Shown here: in pieces, positions 36,058 through 44,167 of the stretch
How the letters are laid out: every line of letters starts with the position of its first letter
Position numbering within the stretch: position 1 is the first letter of the stretch
Assembly: GCA_018402385.1 (NCBI GenBank)
Contig: JAGYJA010000007.1
Span: 310,001 to 374,000, forward strand
Direction: 5' to 3'
Source of the DNA: Flavobacteriaceae bacterium
Lineage (GTDB): Bacteria; Bacteroidota; Bacteroidia; Flavobacteriales; Flavobacteriaceae
Length of the DNA: 64,000 nt
Made by a program: the position numbers and the translations under genes
The notes under the pieces: generated by a model
Told to the model about the DNA's origin: nothing
Seen by the model: only the letters and a program-made list of their open reading frames with translations
The model's database searches: none

Positions 36058-38058
36058 TTAATCAGTTTTAGTAAGTGTTATTTTTTCAGAAAGTTTGGCA
36101 ACTTTTGCTTCAAAGAAATCCTTTAAGGGTATATAAAAATCAGCCGGAACTATTGTTGAGTTTATGTTTGAATTAATTCTGATTTGAATATTATTTTCAG
36201 TTTGAGAAATCAAATATTTAAAATCACCTAAATTGTTTGGGAGTTCAAATATTTCAGATTGTGGAACCGATTCTATTTTATATCCTTCAGGCAAGAGAAT
36301 GTTTATCAAATAAGTTTCTTGAGTTGGAAATCTAAAATCGATGGGGTAATTGCGTGTTTCTTTATTAAATGGGTTTGTGGTTGAAAGTAGAAAAAATGAG
36401 GGTTGAATGAATATTTTATTATCTATTTGATCAAACGCATTGGTTTTTTGAAAATCATAACTTTCAATTAGCGGTTTATAAGGGTCTTTTTTATTTTGAA
36501 ATGAAAACTCTTTCACTTTAAAATTAACATAGTCTTTTTCAATACTTTCAATGTATTCAGTATCGCTGATGGGCGCATATTTCTCTCTGTGTTCAAGAGC
36601 CAAATAATCTGTATAGGTATTTCTTAATTTACCTTCGATATTACCTCCTTCCAGAAGTTTAACTTCCATATTAGCAACTCTGCGGGAGGGTTTTGTGGGC
36701 ATCAGGTTTAGTTCTTTAATTTGCTCATTTTCCCTTACTCTGCGTCCTATCCAATTAATTGTTCTTTCGGGCAACACATTTGGTGTGCTATAAGTGCTTG
36801 TTGCATCAAAAAGAAGTAACTGTCCATCTACTTCTACAGATGAAACAAGGTAATTAAAACCATCAACCGTGGGGAATAAAGGGATGCCATAATCTTTTGT
36901 ACTCAGAAGCACCGGATTTGCATACAGACCTGCGTGCCTGAACATAGCGGTGAGAATCAAGTTTATTTCTGCAACATTTCCTGTATTGTTTTTATAAGCA
37001 TTTTTGACACCCTCTCTAGTATATTTTCCGCGAATGCCATTCCAAGTCATTTTATTTTTTAAGAACTCAAAAATCACCACTGCTTTTTCTTGATTTGATG
37101 TTGTATTTGCCAACAAGGGTGTAATATCTGCTTCAAAATAATTTTTTTCCTTAAGTTCTTTACCAAAACGATCACTATTCACAATGGTGTTAATCACGTC
37201 GTCCCAAGTTTTTGTAAAATTTTTTGCTGCTGCTTCGGGCATACGTGTCCATTCTAATTCCTGCTTTATTGATGTTAGGTAATTATTTATATTATTCAAA
37301 TAATCTTCCTTGGCAATTTTTGGTACATTTTCAGCAGTGTAGATTGTTTTGAGCATTGCTGTATTTAAAGAAGATTCTTCTGTTTTAGCATAAGACCCCA
37401 CTTTTTGTGTTGGAACATATCTAAATGTAAACTTTTTTTGCTCTCTGGATTCGTTTTGCTTCACAGCGGTGTACCCTTTGGTAAAAGTTTTATATCCCAG
37501 ATATTGAGGCACTTCGATAGTGTATTCGGCAAAATCAACAGGAATTTCCTGTTGAAAATAAAACCAGGGTAATGAGTAAATATATGGAGAGGTTATTTTG
37601 TATGAATATTCAATCACAGAACCCTCCTTAATATTGGGAAAAGTAAATTTTTCAAGCATCCATTCATCGTTAAAATCTTCTTGGAATTGGCCATCATTTC
37701 TCACTCGGTCTTTTGAAATTTTTTTACCCTCTAAATTGTAAGTGAATGCTTTGAAGCTCGAAAAAATTTCATTGCTTCCTGAACCCGGTTTATACAAAGG
37801 AACTTGCACTGTGGCATTCTCAAATCCTTCTTTTTTGTATATTTTTATTCGGGCTTCCACCTCTTGTATATACTGCCATTGATCGTTATACTCAAAATAA
37901 ATTTTCGACTTTTTATATAGAACCGCAGCTGTTGCTTCAGGGTCTGTGGCGTGTTGTTGTTCTAAAATTTCTTCTTCTGAGACTTTACCAAATTCATAAG
38001 TCTGGGAGTGTAAAGCAATAAAGGTAAATGCCATAACAAGTGTGAGAAGTAGTTTCAT
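36058..38058 (-). CDS. DUF3857 protein with degenerate transglutaminase fold (paralogue 2)
   Basis: A 666-aa exported protein, signal peptide MKLLLTLVMAFTFIALHSQ, same layout as paralogue 1 with conserved blocks such as YEFGKVSEEEILEQQHATDP, ENVPKIAKEDYLNN, VKNAYKNNTGNVAEINLILT and LPERTINWIG. At the transglutaminase Cys position is Val362 (GNVAE), at the His position Tyr403, and Asp418 is kept. Twenty-three bp separate it from paralogue 1. Both lie downstream of a third relative with an intact triad, so the two probably derive from it by duplication and loss. Confidence 0.88.
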   Translation of the reverse strand: MKLLLTLVMAFTFIALHSQTYEFGKVSEEEILEQQHATDPEATAAVLYKKSKIYFEYNDQWQYIQEVEARIKIYKKEGFENATVQVPLYKPGSGSNEIFSSFKAFTYNLEGKKISKDRVRNDGQFQEDFNDEWMLEKFTFPNIKEGSVIEYSYKITSPYIYSLPWFYFQQEIPVDFAEYTIEVPQYLGYKTFTKGYTAVKQNESREQKKFTFRYVPTQKVGSYAKTEESSLNTAMLKTIYTAENVPKIAKEDYLNNINNYLTSIKQELEWTRMPEAAAKNFTKTWDDVINTIVNSDRFGKELKEKNYFEADITPLLANTTSNQEKAVVIFEFLKNKMTWNGIRGKYTREGVKNAYKNNTGNVAEINLILTAMFRHAGLYANPVLLSTKDYGIPLFPTVDGFNYLVSSVEVDGQLLLFDATSTYSTPNVLPERTINWIGRRVRENEQIKELNLMPTKPSRRVANMEVKLLEGGNIEGKLRNTYTDYLALEHREKYAPISDTEYIESIEKDYVNFKVKEFSFQNKKDPYKPLIESYDFQKTNAFDQIDNKIFIQPSFFLLSTTNPFNKETRNYPIDFRFPTQETYLINILLPEGYKIESVPQSEIFELPNNLGDFKYLISQTENNIQIRINSNINSTIVPADFYIPLKDFFEAKVAKLSEKITLTKTD

Positions 38059-38065
38059 AGTTTGC

Positions 38066-39973
38066 TTAAATTTTAATTAAAATCATTTTTATATTATCCT
38101 GAAGTGCTGCATAGCTTAAAAAATCTCTAAACTCTGTATAAGATTCTTTTGGGTAAGTTCCTGCTTTAAGGAGAAAATTTCTGCTATAGGTTATTGTATG
38201 GTTATCGTTTTTTTTTATGTTAACTTCATAGTTTCCAAAAGGGGTCGATTTGTTGAATACAGTTGGCATCGCTTCAATTTCATAACCCTCTGGAAGTTTT
38301 AAATCAAAAGTAGAGGATTCATAAAAACCACGTTTGATTAAGATGGGCTGTGTGCGTTCTTCATACTGCGGTGGTACAGATTTGTATTTTGAAAATGGGT
38401 TTATTTCTACTATATATCTGTCACCAGACTTAGAAGCAAAATTCTTAGCAGAAATTTCAATTTGCTCTTTAAAAACAACCTCCCTTTTATCATTTTCAAA
38501 TTGAATGTTGTTTAGCTGCAGATTTCTAACATTTACCCAACGTTTTTTGTAATGGGTATCAACCTCTTGAGTTGAATATGTTGGGAGATATTGTTTTCTA
38601 TCATAATCAAGGCCTGTTGCTATTATATTGAGGGAAGCTGCTAAATTGCCATTCTCGTCTAAAGATCCTTTTATAGTGAATGACTCTTGGTTATCTTCAT
38701 TGAGATATGAGGTAGTTTTTACAAGTTTTCCACCATTGGGTTTAATGACGTGAGCATACCGATTGTCTGAAAAATCTCCTATAAAACCAAAAGGGTGAAT
38801 TTGGCTTGTGCAGTCTGTAAATACATAGTCATCTCCATTAGGTATTGCCAGAATTACATGATTAGTTTGTGAAATTGAATAAAATTCTGTATCTAAATTA
38901 ATTTGATTAACTCCTGAATTAATTCTTGTATAATAAGCAGTAACACCCACGGCCTCCATAAGTGCTTTGGTATAGTTTGATAAACCTTTACAATCACCAT
39001 ATTTTACAAGATCTACTTCAGCTGCAGTAATGGGTTGGTACCCACCAATCCCCACTTGAACACTTATGTAGCGGGTATTGTTTTGTACATACTCATACAC
39101 AAGACGTGCACGTTCTAGTGGATCATTGACACCTTCAACCAATTCTTTGATTTCAATAAGTGTATTTTCAGAAACTTTATCACGCCCTTTTAAAATATAA
39201 TTATTGAACCATTGTCCAAGTTCGTTCCAACTTTTAGCTTCTCCAGTTACACCTTCATAGGCAAACTTTTGCGAAAAAAATTTCACAATAGGTGCTATTT
39301 CATTAAAATTGGGTGAAAAAAGCTCATGAGTTATTGCTTTTAAATTTTGAGCTTCATAATGAATAAAACCCGGAGTATTAGTTTTCTTTATCTTTATCAT
39401 CTCGAGGTTTTGCTCTTTGTTTTTTAATTCAAGTTCGCTTGGATTGTAATTAATTGAGAATCTTTTATCCTGAGTACTTATTCTGTACCAACTTAAAAAA
39501 TAAAAATTGGGCAAAAAAACTGTGTTTTTTGAGGTTGTCTCATAAGTGATTTCAAAAGTGTATGGATATGCTGTGGGCGTATAATCAACATAAATGACTC
39601 TTGCGTCTGAGTAGAGGGTGCCACTTGAAACACGACTGCGATCTTTAAAGTCCTTTTTTTTGTATTTTTTTATTTCTTTACCCATAGCATTGTAAATCTT
39701 TACTTCTGCTTTGTTTATTTTTACTGCATTATCGTAGTAGATTGAATTATTAATTAAATTATCTCCTTGCTTGTTTAAAACCGTCCAAATGTTAGTGACT
39801 TTAGAGGTCTTGTTTTTTAAAGAGTTTATTTCAATTTCCATAAAATCCTGCCTAAAAACTGCATCGGCATTTTCCAATAACTCTTTTGGAATTTGAGTAA
39901 CAGAGAAATCCTGATTTTGTGCATAGCCAAAAATGCAAGGAAAAATAAATAAATAGAGTAGCCGCATTAACAT
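38066..39973 (-). CDS. DUF3857 / transglutaminase-core protein with intact triad
   Basis: A 635-aa exported protein, signal peptide MRLLYLFIFPCIFGYAQ (ATG at 39967 or 39973). DUF3857 covers about 45-230. The transglutaminase core has Cys328 in KYGDCKGLSNYTKALM, His372 in TNHVILAIP and Asp387 in FTDCTS, a complete Cys-His-Asp triad. The C-terminal part (about 450-635) is beta-rich. It is probably a periplasmic or cell-surface cysteine peptidase or acyltransferase; the substrate is unknown. It is the upstream member of a three-gene minus-strand set with the two degenerate paralogues. Confidence 0.9.
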   Translation of the reverse strand: MLMRLLYLFIFPCIFGYAQNQDFSVTQIPKELLENADAVFRQDFMEIEINSLKNKTSKVTNIWTVLNKQGDNLINNSIYYDNAVKINKAEVKIYNAMGKEIKKYKKKDFKDRSRVSSGTLYSDARVIYVDYTPTAYPYTFEITYETTSKNTVFLPNFYFLSWYRISTQDKRFSINYNPSELELKNKEQNLEMIKIKKTNTPGFIHYEAQNLKAITHELFSPNFNEIAPIVKFFSQKFAYEGVTGEAKSWNELGQWFNNYILKGRDKVSENTLIEIKELVEGVNDPLERARLVYEYVQNNTRYISVQVGIGGYQPITAAEVDLVKYGDCKGLSNYTKALMEAVGVTAYYTRINSGVNQINLDTEFYSISQTNHVILAIPNGDDYVFTDCTSQIHPFGFIGDFSDNRYAHVIKPNGGKLVKTTSYLNEDNQESFTIKGSLDENGNLAASLNIIATGLDYDRKQYLPTYSTQEVDTHYKKRWVNVRNLQLNNIQFENDKREVVFKEQIEISAKNFASKSGDRYIVEINPFSKYKSVPPQYEERTQPILIKRGFYESSTFDLKLPEGYEIEAMPTVFNKSTPFGNYEVNIKKNDNHTITYSRNFLLKAGTYPKESYTEFRDFLSYAALQDNIKMILIKI

Positions 39974-40033
39974 TTTTTTAAGAATTCAAAAATAAAAATT
40001 TTACTTAGTGAACCAAGCTTAAATTGAAAAAAA

Positions 40034-40486
40034 TCACTCTTTATTTTTGGTATCAATGACAATGGTCACAGGACCATCATTCACTAGTGATACCTGCATC
40101 ATCGCACCAAACTCTCCGGTGCTGACGGGTTTTCCAAGTGATTTTTCAAATGTGCTTACAAATTGTTTGTAGAGGGGAATCGCAACATCCGGTTTTGCGG
40201 CTTTTATGAAAGAAGGACGATTGCCCTTTTTTGTGGATGCGTGCAATGTAAATTGACTCACAATAAGTATGTCACCTTTTTTATCTAAAACAGAGCAGTT
40301 CATCGCTCCGGTACTGTCGGCAAATATACGAAGTTTACTGATTTTTGCAACCAGCCATTCAATGTCTTCAAAATTGTCCCGGTCTTCGATTCCTAAAAGG
40401 ATTAAAAGCCCATGACCAATTGCAGCCACTTTGTTTTCCTCAATGGTGACGCTCGCTTTTTGAACTCTTTGTATTACTGCTTTCAT
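40034..40486 (-). CDS. dtd: D-aminoacyl-tRNA deacylase Dtd
   Basis: Removes D-amino acids mischarged on tRNA. The 150-aa protein has MKAVIQRVQKASVTI, GILLLG-like LLILLGIEDRD, SQFTLHASTKKGNRPSF (catalytic SQFTL region) and the C-terminal VSLVNDGPVTIVID (NxGPVT motif). Length is standard. It lies between rsgA and the DUF3857 genes. Confidence 0.96.
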   Translation of the reverse strand: MKAVIQRVQKASVTIEENKVAAIGHGLLILLGIEDRDNFEDIEWLVAKISKLRIFADSTGAMNCSVLDKKGDILIVSQFTLHASTKKGNRPSFIKAAKPDVAIPLYKQFVSTFEKSLGKPVSTGEFGAMMQVSLVNDGPVTIVIDTKNKE

Positions 40487-40495
40487 TCCTATATG

Positions 40496-40541
40496 CCCGC
40501 GAAAGCGGTTATCTCTTCATTCCCACACTAGCGGGGAATCC
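40496..40541. repeat. degenerate cccgcgaaagcgg-type repeat between rsgA and dtd
   Basis: Contains cccgcgaaagcggttatctc and then cccacactagcggggaatccc. Both halves resemble the cccgcgaaggcgggaatctc element at 231-250. It occupies the whole 57-bp rsgA-dtd gap. Confidence 0.55.
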
Positions 40542-40543
40542 CA

Positions 40544-41497
40544 TTAATTTTCTTCATCCCAGTGATCAGTTCTGTAATGGGCGTCTTCACCTTCCAAAAT
40601 TTGAACATAACTTCGGTATCTTGACCACGGTATTTCTCCAGCCTCCAATGCCTCCTTTACAGCACATTGAGGTTCTTTTAGGTGCAGACAATTATTAAAT
40701 TTACAATGTTCTTTTCGTTTAAAAAATTCAGGAAAATAATCTGAAAGTTCTTCTTTTTCGATATCAACTACACCAAAACCTTTCACCCCCGGGGTATCAA
40801 TTATTTTGGCATCAAAACTCAAATCATACATTTCAGCAAATGTGGTGGTATGTTGACCTTGCAGGTGTTGTTCAGATATTTCTTTGGTCTTAATATCGAG
40901 ACCGGGCTCTAAAGTGTTAATTAAGGTTGATTTACCAACTCCACTATGGCCTGCAAATATGCTTACTTTGCCTTTCATTAATAATTTAAGTCGGTCAATA
41001 TTTGCTCCGGTCTGGGCTGAAAGGGTCAAACATTCATATCCAATAGCACTGTAAATCGCTTTGAGGTACTCAATCTCAAGGGTTTCTTCATTATTATAAG
41101 CATCCATTTTGTTAAACAACAAAACGGTTTTGATGTGATAGGCTTCAGCAGTTACCAAAAAACGATCGATAAACGACGTAAATGTGGGCGGGTTATTTAA
41201 GGTAATAACTAAAAAAAGTTGGTCAATATTTGCAGCGAGAATATGAGTGCGTTTAGAAAGGTTCACTGAACGACGCACAATATAGTTTTCTCTTTCTTCT
41301 ATTTCAGAAATGATGCCTTGTGTTTTTTCATCTTTGGTTTGCAGCTTGAAGGTAACCTTATCTCCCACTGCTATGGGGTTGGTGCTTTTAATTCCTTGTA
41401 TTCTAAACTTCCCTTTAATTCTGCATTCATAGAACAAACCGTTTTCGGCTTTGACCGTGTACCAGCTTCCGGTAGATTTATAAACGGTTCCTTTCAT
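40544..41497 (-). CDS. rsgA: ribosome small-subunit GTPase RsgA
   Basis: Circularly permuted GTPase that checks late 30S assembly. With the ATG at 41497 (MKGTVYKSTGSWY) the protein is 317 aa. It has an OB-fold N-terminus, the permuted order of G4 (LLFNKMDAY), then G1 GHSGVGKSTLIN and G3 DTPGVKGFG, and a C-terminal zinc motif with Cys, Cys, His, Cys in HCKFNNCLHLKEPQC. An upstream in-frame start overlapping the preceding gene is less likely. Confidence 0.95.
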   Translation of the reverse strand: MKGTVYKSTGSWYTVKAENGLFYECRIKGKFRIQGIKSTNPIAVGDKVTFKLQTKDEKTQGIISEIEERENYIVRRSVNLSKRTHILAANIDQLFLVITLNNPPTFTSFIDRFLVTAEAYHIKTVLLFNKMDAYNNEETLEIEYLKAIYSAIGYECLTLSAQTGANIDRLKLLMKGKVSIFAGHSGVGKSTLINTLEPGLDIKTKEISEQHLQGQHTTTFAEMYDLSFDAKIIDTPGVKGFGVVDIEKEELSDYFPEFFKRKEHCKFNNCLHLKEPQCAVKEALEAGEIPWSRYRSYVQILEGEDAHYRTDHWDEEN

Positions 41498-41498
41498 G

Positions 41499-42587
41499 CT
41501 ATTTGCTTGTTTGTTGAATTGTATTTTGCTGATGCTCAATAGATTCTTGATGAATGGCTTTAAAAAGTTCTGTTATAAAATTTTCGCTTAGGTTTTGCGT
41601 GGCTCCGGCTTCTTTCATTCGTTCCAGGATTTCATTCCAACGTTCTTTTTGAAGAATAGTGACATTTTCAATTCTTTTAAGGTGGCCAATTTCGTCTGCG
41701 ATTTTCATTCGGTTTCCTAAATTAGACAATATATGGGCGTCAATTTCATCAATTTGTTTGCGGAGTTTGCTTATTTTAATATGAAAATCTCGATTACTGG
41801 CATGTTCATTGCGCACCCTAAGTTGAGCAGTGATTTCAAGGAATCGCTGTGGGGTAATTTGCTGTGCAGCATCGCTCCAGGCTTGGTCTGGTGTGGTATG
41901 GGTTTCAATCATCAAACCATCATAATTGAGATCCATACCTGTTTGGCTCAAATCAAAAATTAAATCACGCCTTCCGCCCATATGTGATGGGTCGAGTATC
42001 AAAGGTACATTTGGAAAATGATTTTGAAAATCGATGGCGAGTTGCCATTCCGGATTGTTTCTGTATTTGGTTTTGTGGTATGTTGAAAATCCGCGGTGAA
42101 TAGCGCCAAGGTTATTGATATTTGCCTTTTGAAGTCGCTCAAGAGCCCCCATCCAAAGTGAAATATCAGGATTTACGGGGTTTTTTACTAGCACGATTTT
42201 GTCAGTTCCTTGAAGTGCATCGGCAATTTCTTGAACAATAAAGGGGCTCACCGTGCTGCGAGCACCAATCCACAGTACATCAATATCAGCTTTTAAAGCT
42301 TGTTCAACGTGGTCTTTATTAGCGACTTCTATAGCGAGTTTTAAGCCCGTTTCAGATCGTGCTTGTTGCATCCATTTTAACCCAATGGCACCTACCCCTT
42401 CAAAATTTCCAGGGCGTGTGCGGGGTTTCCAAATGCCGGCACGTAAAATAGTGGAGTCACTTTCTTTTAACTGATGGGCTATTTTAAGGACTTGTTCTTC
42501 AGTTTCTGCACTGCAAGGCCCGGCTATTAGAAGCGGATGCTTAAATTGCATTTTTTGTAACCAGTTTGCCTCCTTACTTTTTTGCAT
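41499..42587 (-). CDS. bifunctional DAHP synthase / chorismate mutase
   Basis: A 362-aa fusion. Residues 1-260 are a DAHP synthase of the type I-beta/KdsA-like family (LIAGPCSAETEEQVL, LRAGIWKPRTRPGNFEGVG, VLWIGARSTVSPF, LVKNPVNPD, GLMIETHTTPDQAWSD). Residues about 270-355 are an AroQ-type chorismate mutase (ISKLRKQIDEIDAHILSNLGNRMKIADEIG). It couples the first shikimate step to the branch toward phenylalanine and tyrosine; the mutase domain probably has a regulatory effect, as in related fusions. The stop is one base from the rsgA start. Confidence 0.95.
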   Translation of the reverse strand: MQKSKEANWLQKMQFKHPLLIAGPCSAETEEQVLKIAHQLKESDSTILRAGIWKPRTRPGNFEGVGAIGLKWMQQARSETGLKLAIEVANKDHVEQALKADIDVLWIGARSTVSPFIVQEIADALQGTDKIVLVKNPVNPDISLWMGALERLQKANINNLGAIHRGFSTYHKTKYRNNPEWQLAIDFQNHFPNVPLILDPSHMGGRRDLIFDLSQTGMDLNYDGLMIETHTTPDQAWSDAAQQITPQRFLEITAQLRVRNEHASNRDFHIKISKLRKQIDEIDAHILSNLGNRMKIADEIGHLKRIENVTILQKERWNEILERMKEAGATQNLSENFITELFKAIHQESIEHQQNTIQQTSK

Positions 42588-42769
42588 CGCATTTTTACTA
42601 TCTTCACTTAGATTTTAAGAAAAATAAATGATGGGTGTCCTATTTTTTTTTATTTTGTACGCTTACGCGAAATAAATTCGGTTTTTTAAAGTTTTTTAAA
42701 GTAAACACAAAATTACAATAAATCTTCAAGTATCTTGCCTTTAATTTGTGACTCATATTATTTAAAATT

Positions 42770-43675
42770 ATGTCTATAGCAGTTCAAAACATCTCTAAAA
42801 TGTATGGCGAGCAAAAAGCGCTTCAATCGGTTTCTTTTGAAATCAATAAAGGTGAAATCGTTGGCTTTCTGGGTCCCAACGGAGCAGGAAAATCAACTTT
42901 AATGAAAATCCTAACCACCTTTCTTCCTGCAACAGAGGGTACTGCAACCGTTAACGGTTTTTCAGTAACCGAAAACAAAAAGGAAGTTCAAAATACTGTG
43001 GGTTATTTGCCGGAACACAACCCCTTGTACCTCGATATGTATGTGCGCGAGTACCTGCGTTTTAATGCTTCTATCTATAAAATTTCAAAAGGAAATGTAG
43101 AAGAAGTCATTGAACAAACCGGACTCACCTCTGAAGCCCATAAAAAAATAAGTGCCCTTTCCAAAGGATATCGCCAGCGAGTGGGACTTGCAAATGCACT
43201 TCTCCACAATCCTGACGTTTTGATACTCGATGAGCCCACCACGGGGCTGGATCCCAACCAAATTGTAGAGATTAGGAACCTCATCAAAAATGCCGGTAAG
43301 GAAAAAACAGTATTTCTCTCAACTCACATTATGCAGGAAGTTGAAGCCATCTGCGACCGGGTAATTATTATTAACAAAGGAACTATTGTAGCCGATAAAA
43401 AAATGAATGATTTGAAAGATTCTAAAGTTCAAATCATAGAAGTAGAATTTGACTACCGGGTGGAAGAGGTGGCCTTACAACAACTTCCCAAAATTAAACA
43501 GGTGAATAACACCCACGATTTTATCTACTCACTCACTTTTGATACTGAGAAAGACATGCGCCCTGCCGTGTTTGACTTTGCCCATGACAACGGACTCAAA
43601 ATTTTGCAACTCAATACTAAGAATAAAAATTTAGAGCAGCTGTTTAGAGAGTTGACAGAACCGATCGAAAAATAG
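42770..43675 (+). CDS. gldA: gliding-associated ABC transporter ATP-binding protein GldA
   Basis: A 301-aa ABC ATPase with Walker A GPNGAGKST (35-43), signature LSKGYRQRVGLANALL, Walker B VLILDEPTTGLDP and the H-loop STHIMQE. The extended C-terminal domain and high similarity to flavobacterial GldA identify it. In F. johnsoniae GldA works with GldF and GldG, which are not in this window. It is the only plus-strand gene between 28 and 59 kb. Confidence 0.92.
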   Translation: MSIAVQNISKMYGEQKALQSVSFEINKGEIVGFLGPNGAGKSTLMKILTTFLPATEGTATVNGFSVTENKKEVQNTVGYLPEHNPLYLDMYVREYLRFNASIYKISKGNVEEVIEQTGLTSEAHKKISALSKGYRQRVGLANALLHNPDVLILDEPTTGLDPNQIVEIRNLIKNAGKEKTVFLSTHIMQEVEAICDRVIIINKGTIVADKKMNDLKDSKVQIIEVEFDYRVEEVALQQLPKIKQVNNTHDFIYSLTFDTEKDMRPAVFDFAHDNGLKILQLNTKNKNLEQLFRELTEPIEK

Positions 43676-43738
43676 TAACACTTTTTACTATCCTCAAACT
43701 TTTAAAAATTTAAAAATTGCTTTCGGGTTTGTTGTTTT

Positions 43739-44089
43739 TTAATGCTCATCAACAACCGCTTCATCCCTGTACTTGCAACACGCGTGAACACTGTTATAAG
43801 CTTCTTCCGTAGCCGTTATTTTTTCGGTGTCATGGCCCACGTCTGCAACCCGTTGGTGAATCGTGTCCAAAGTGGTTTTTCGTTCGTCATAAATGAGGGC
43901 TAGCATATGTGTTTCCACATTCCATACCGCTGATTTCACACCTTTAGTTTTGATAGCGGCTTTTTCAATCCTTTCCTTGCACATCATGCAAACGCCATCT
44001 ACTTCAATTGTGGCTCTGGCATTTTTATCCTGTGCCTGAAGTTGTACTCCAAACATAAGGATTACTGCAATTAAAACAATTTTTCTCAT
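43739..44089 (-). CDS. exported HMA-domain copper carrier
   Basis: A 116-aa exported protein: signal peptide MRKIVLIAVILMFGVQLQAQ and one heavy-metal-associated domain with CMMC (Cys34, Cys37) in VDGVCMMCKERIEKAA. A second feature is a vicinal pair Cys104-Cys105 (HACCKY), 67 residues after the HMA CxxC. The same spacing occurs in the lipoprotein at 48890. It probably binds Cu(I) in the periplasm and is last in the copper island, after the TonB receptor. Confidence 0.88.
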   Translation of the reverse strand: MRKIVLIAVILMFGVQLQAQDKNARATIEVDGVCMMCKERIEKAAIKTKGVKSAVWNVETHMLALIYDERKTTLDTIHQRVADVGHDTEKITATEEAYNSVHACCKYRDEAVVDEH

Positions 44090-44120
44090 AATTTTATTCC
44101 TTTTTTAAATTTAAACAATT

Positions 44121-44163
44121 TTCTACTTCTAACTTCTAACTTCTAACTTCGTACTTCTAACTT
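44121..44163. repeat. tandem 7-bp repeat (taacttc)
   Basis: About five units of taacttc or close variants between the HMA gene and the TonB receptor gene, with one interruption (gtacttc). Low complexity; no further role visible. Confidence 0.7.
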
Positions 44164-44167
44164 TCCC

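Noticed and set aside
38066-39973. DUF3857 set as a toxin-immunity or phage-defence system
   Set aside because: All three carry signal peptides and no toxin, immunity or nucleic-acid domain is present.
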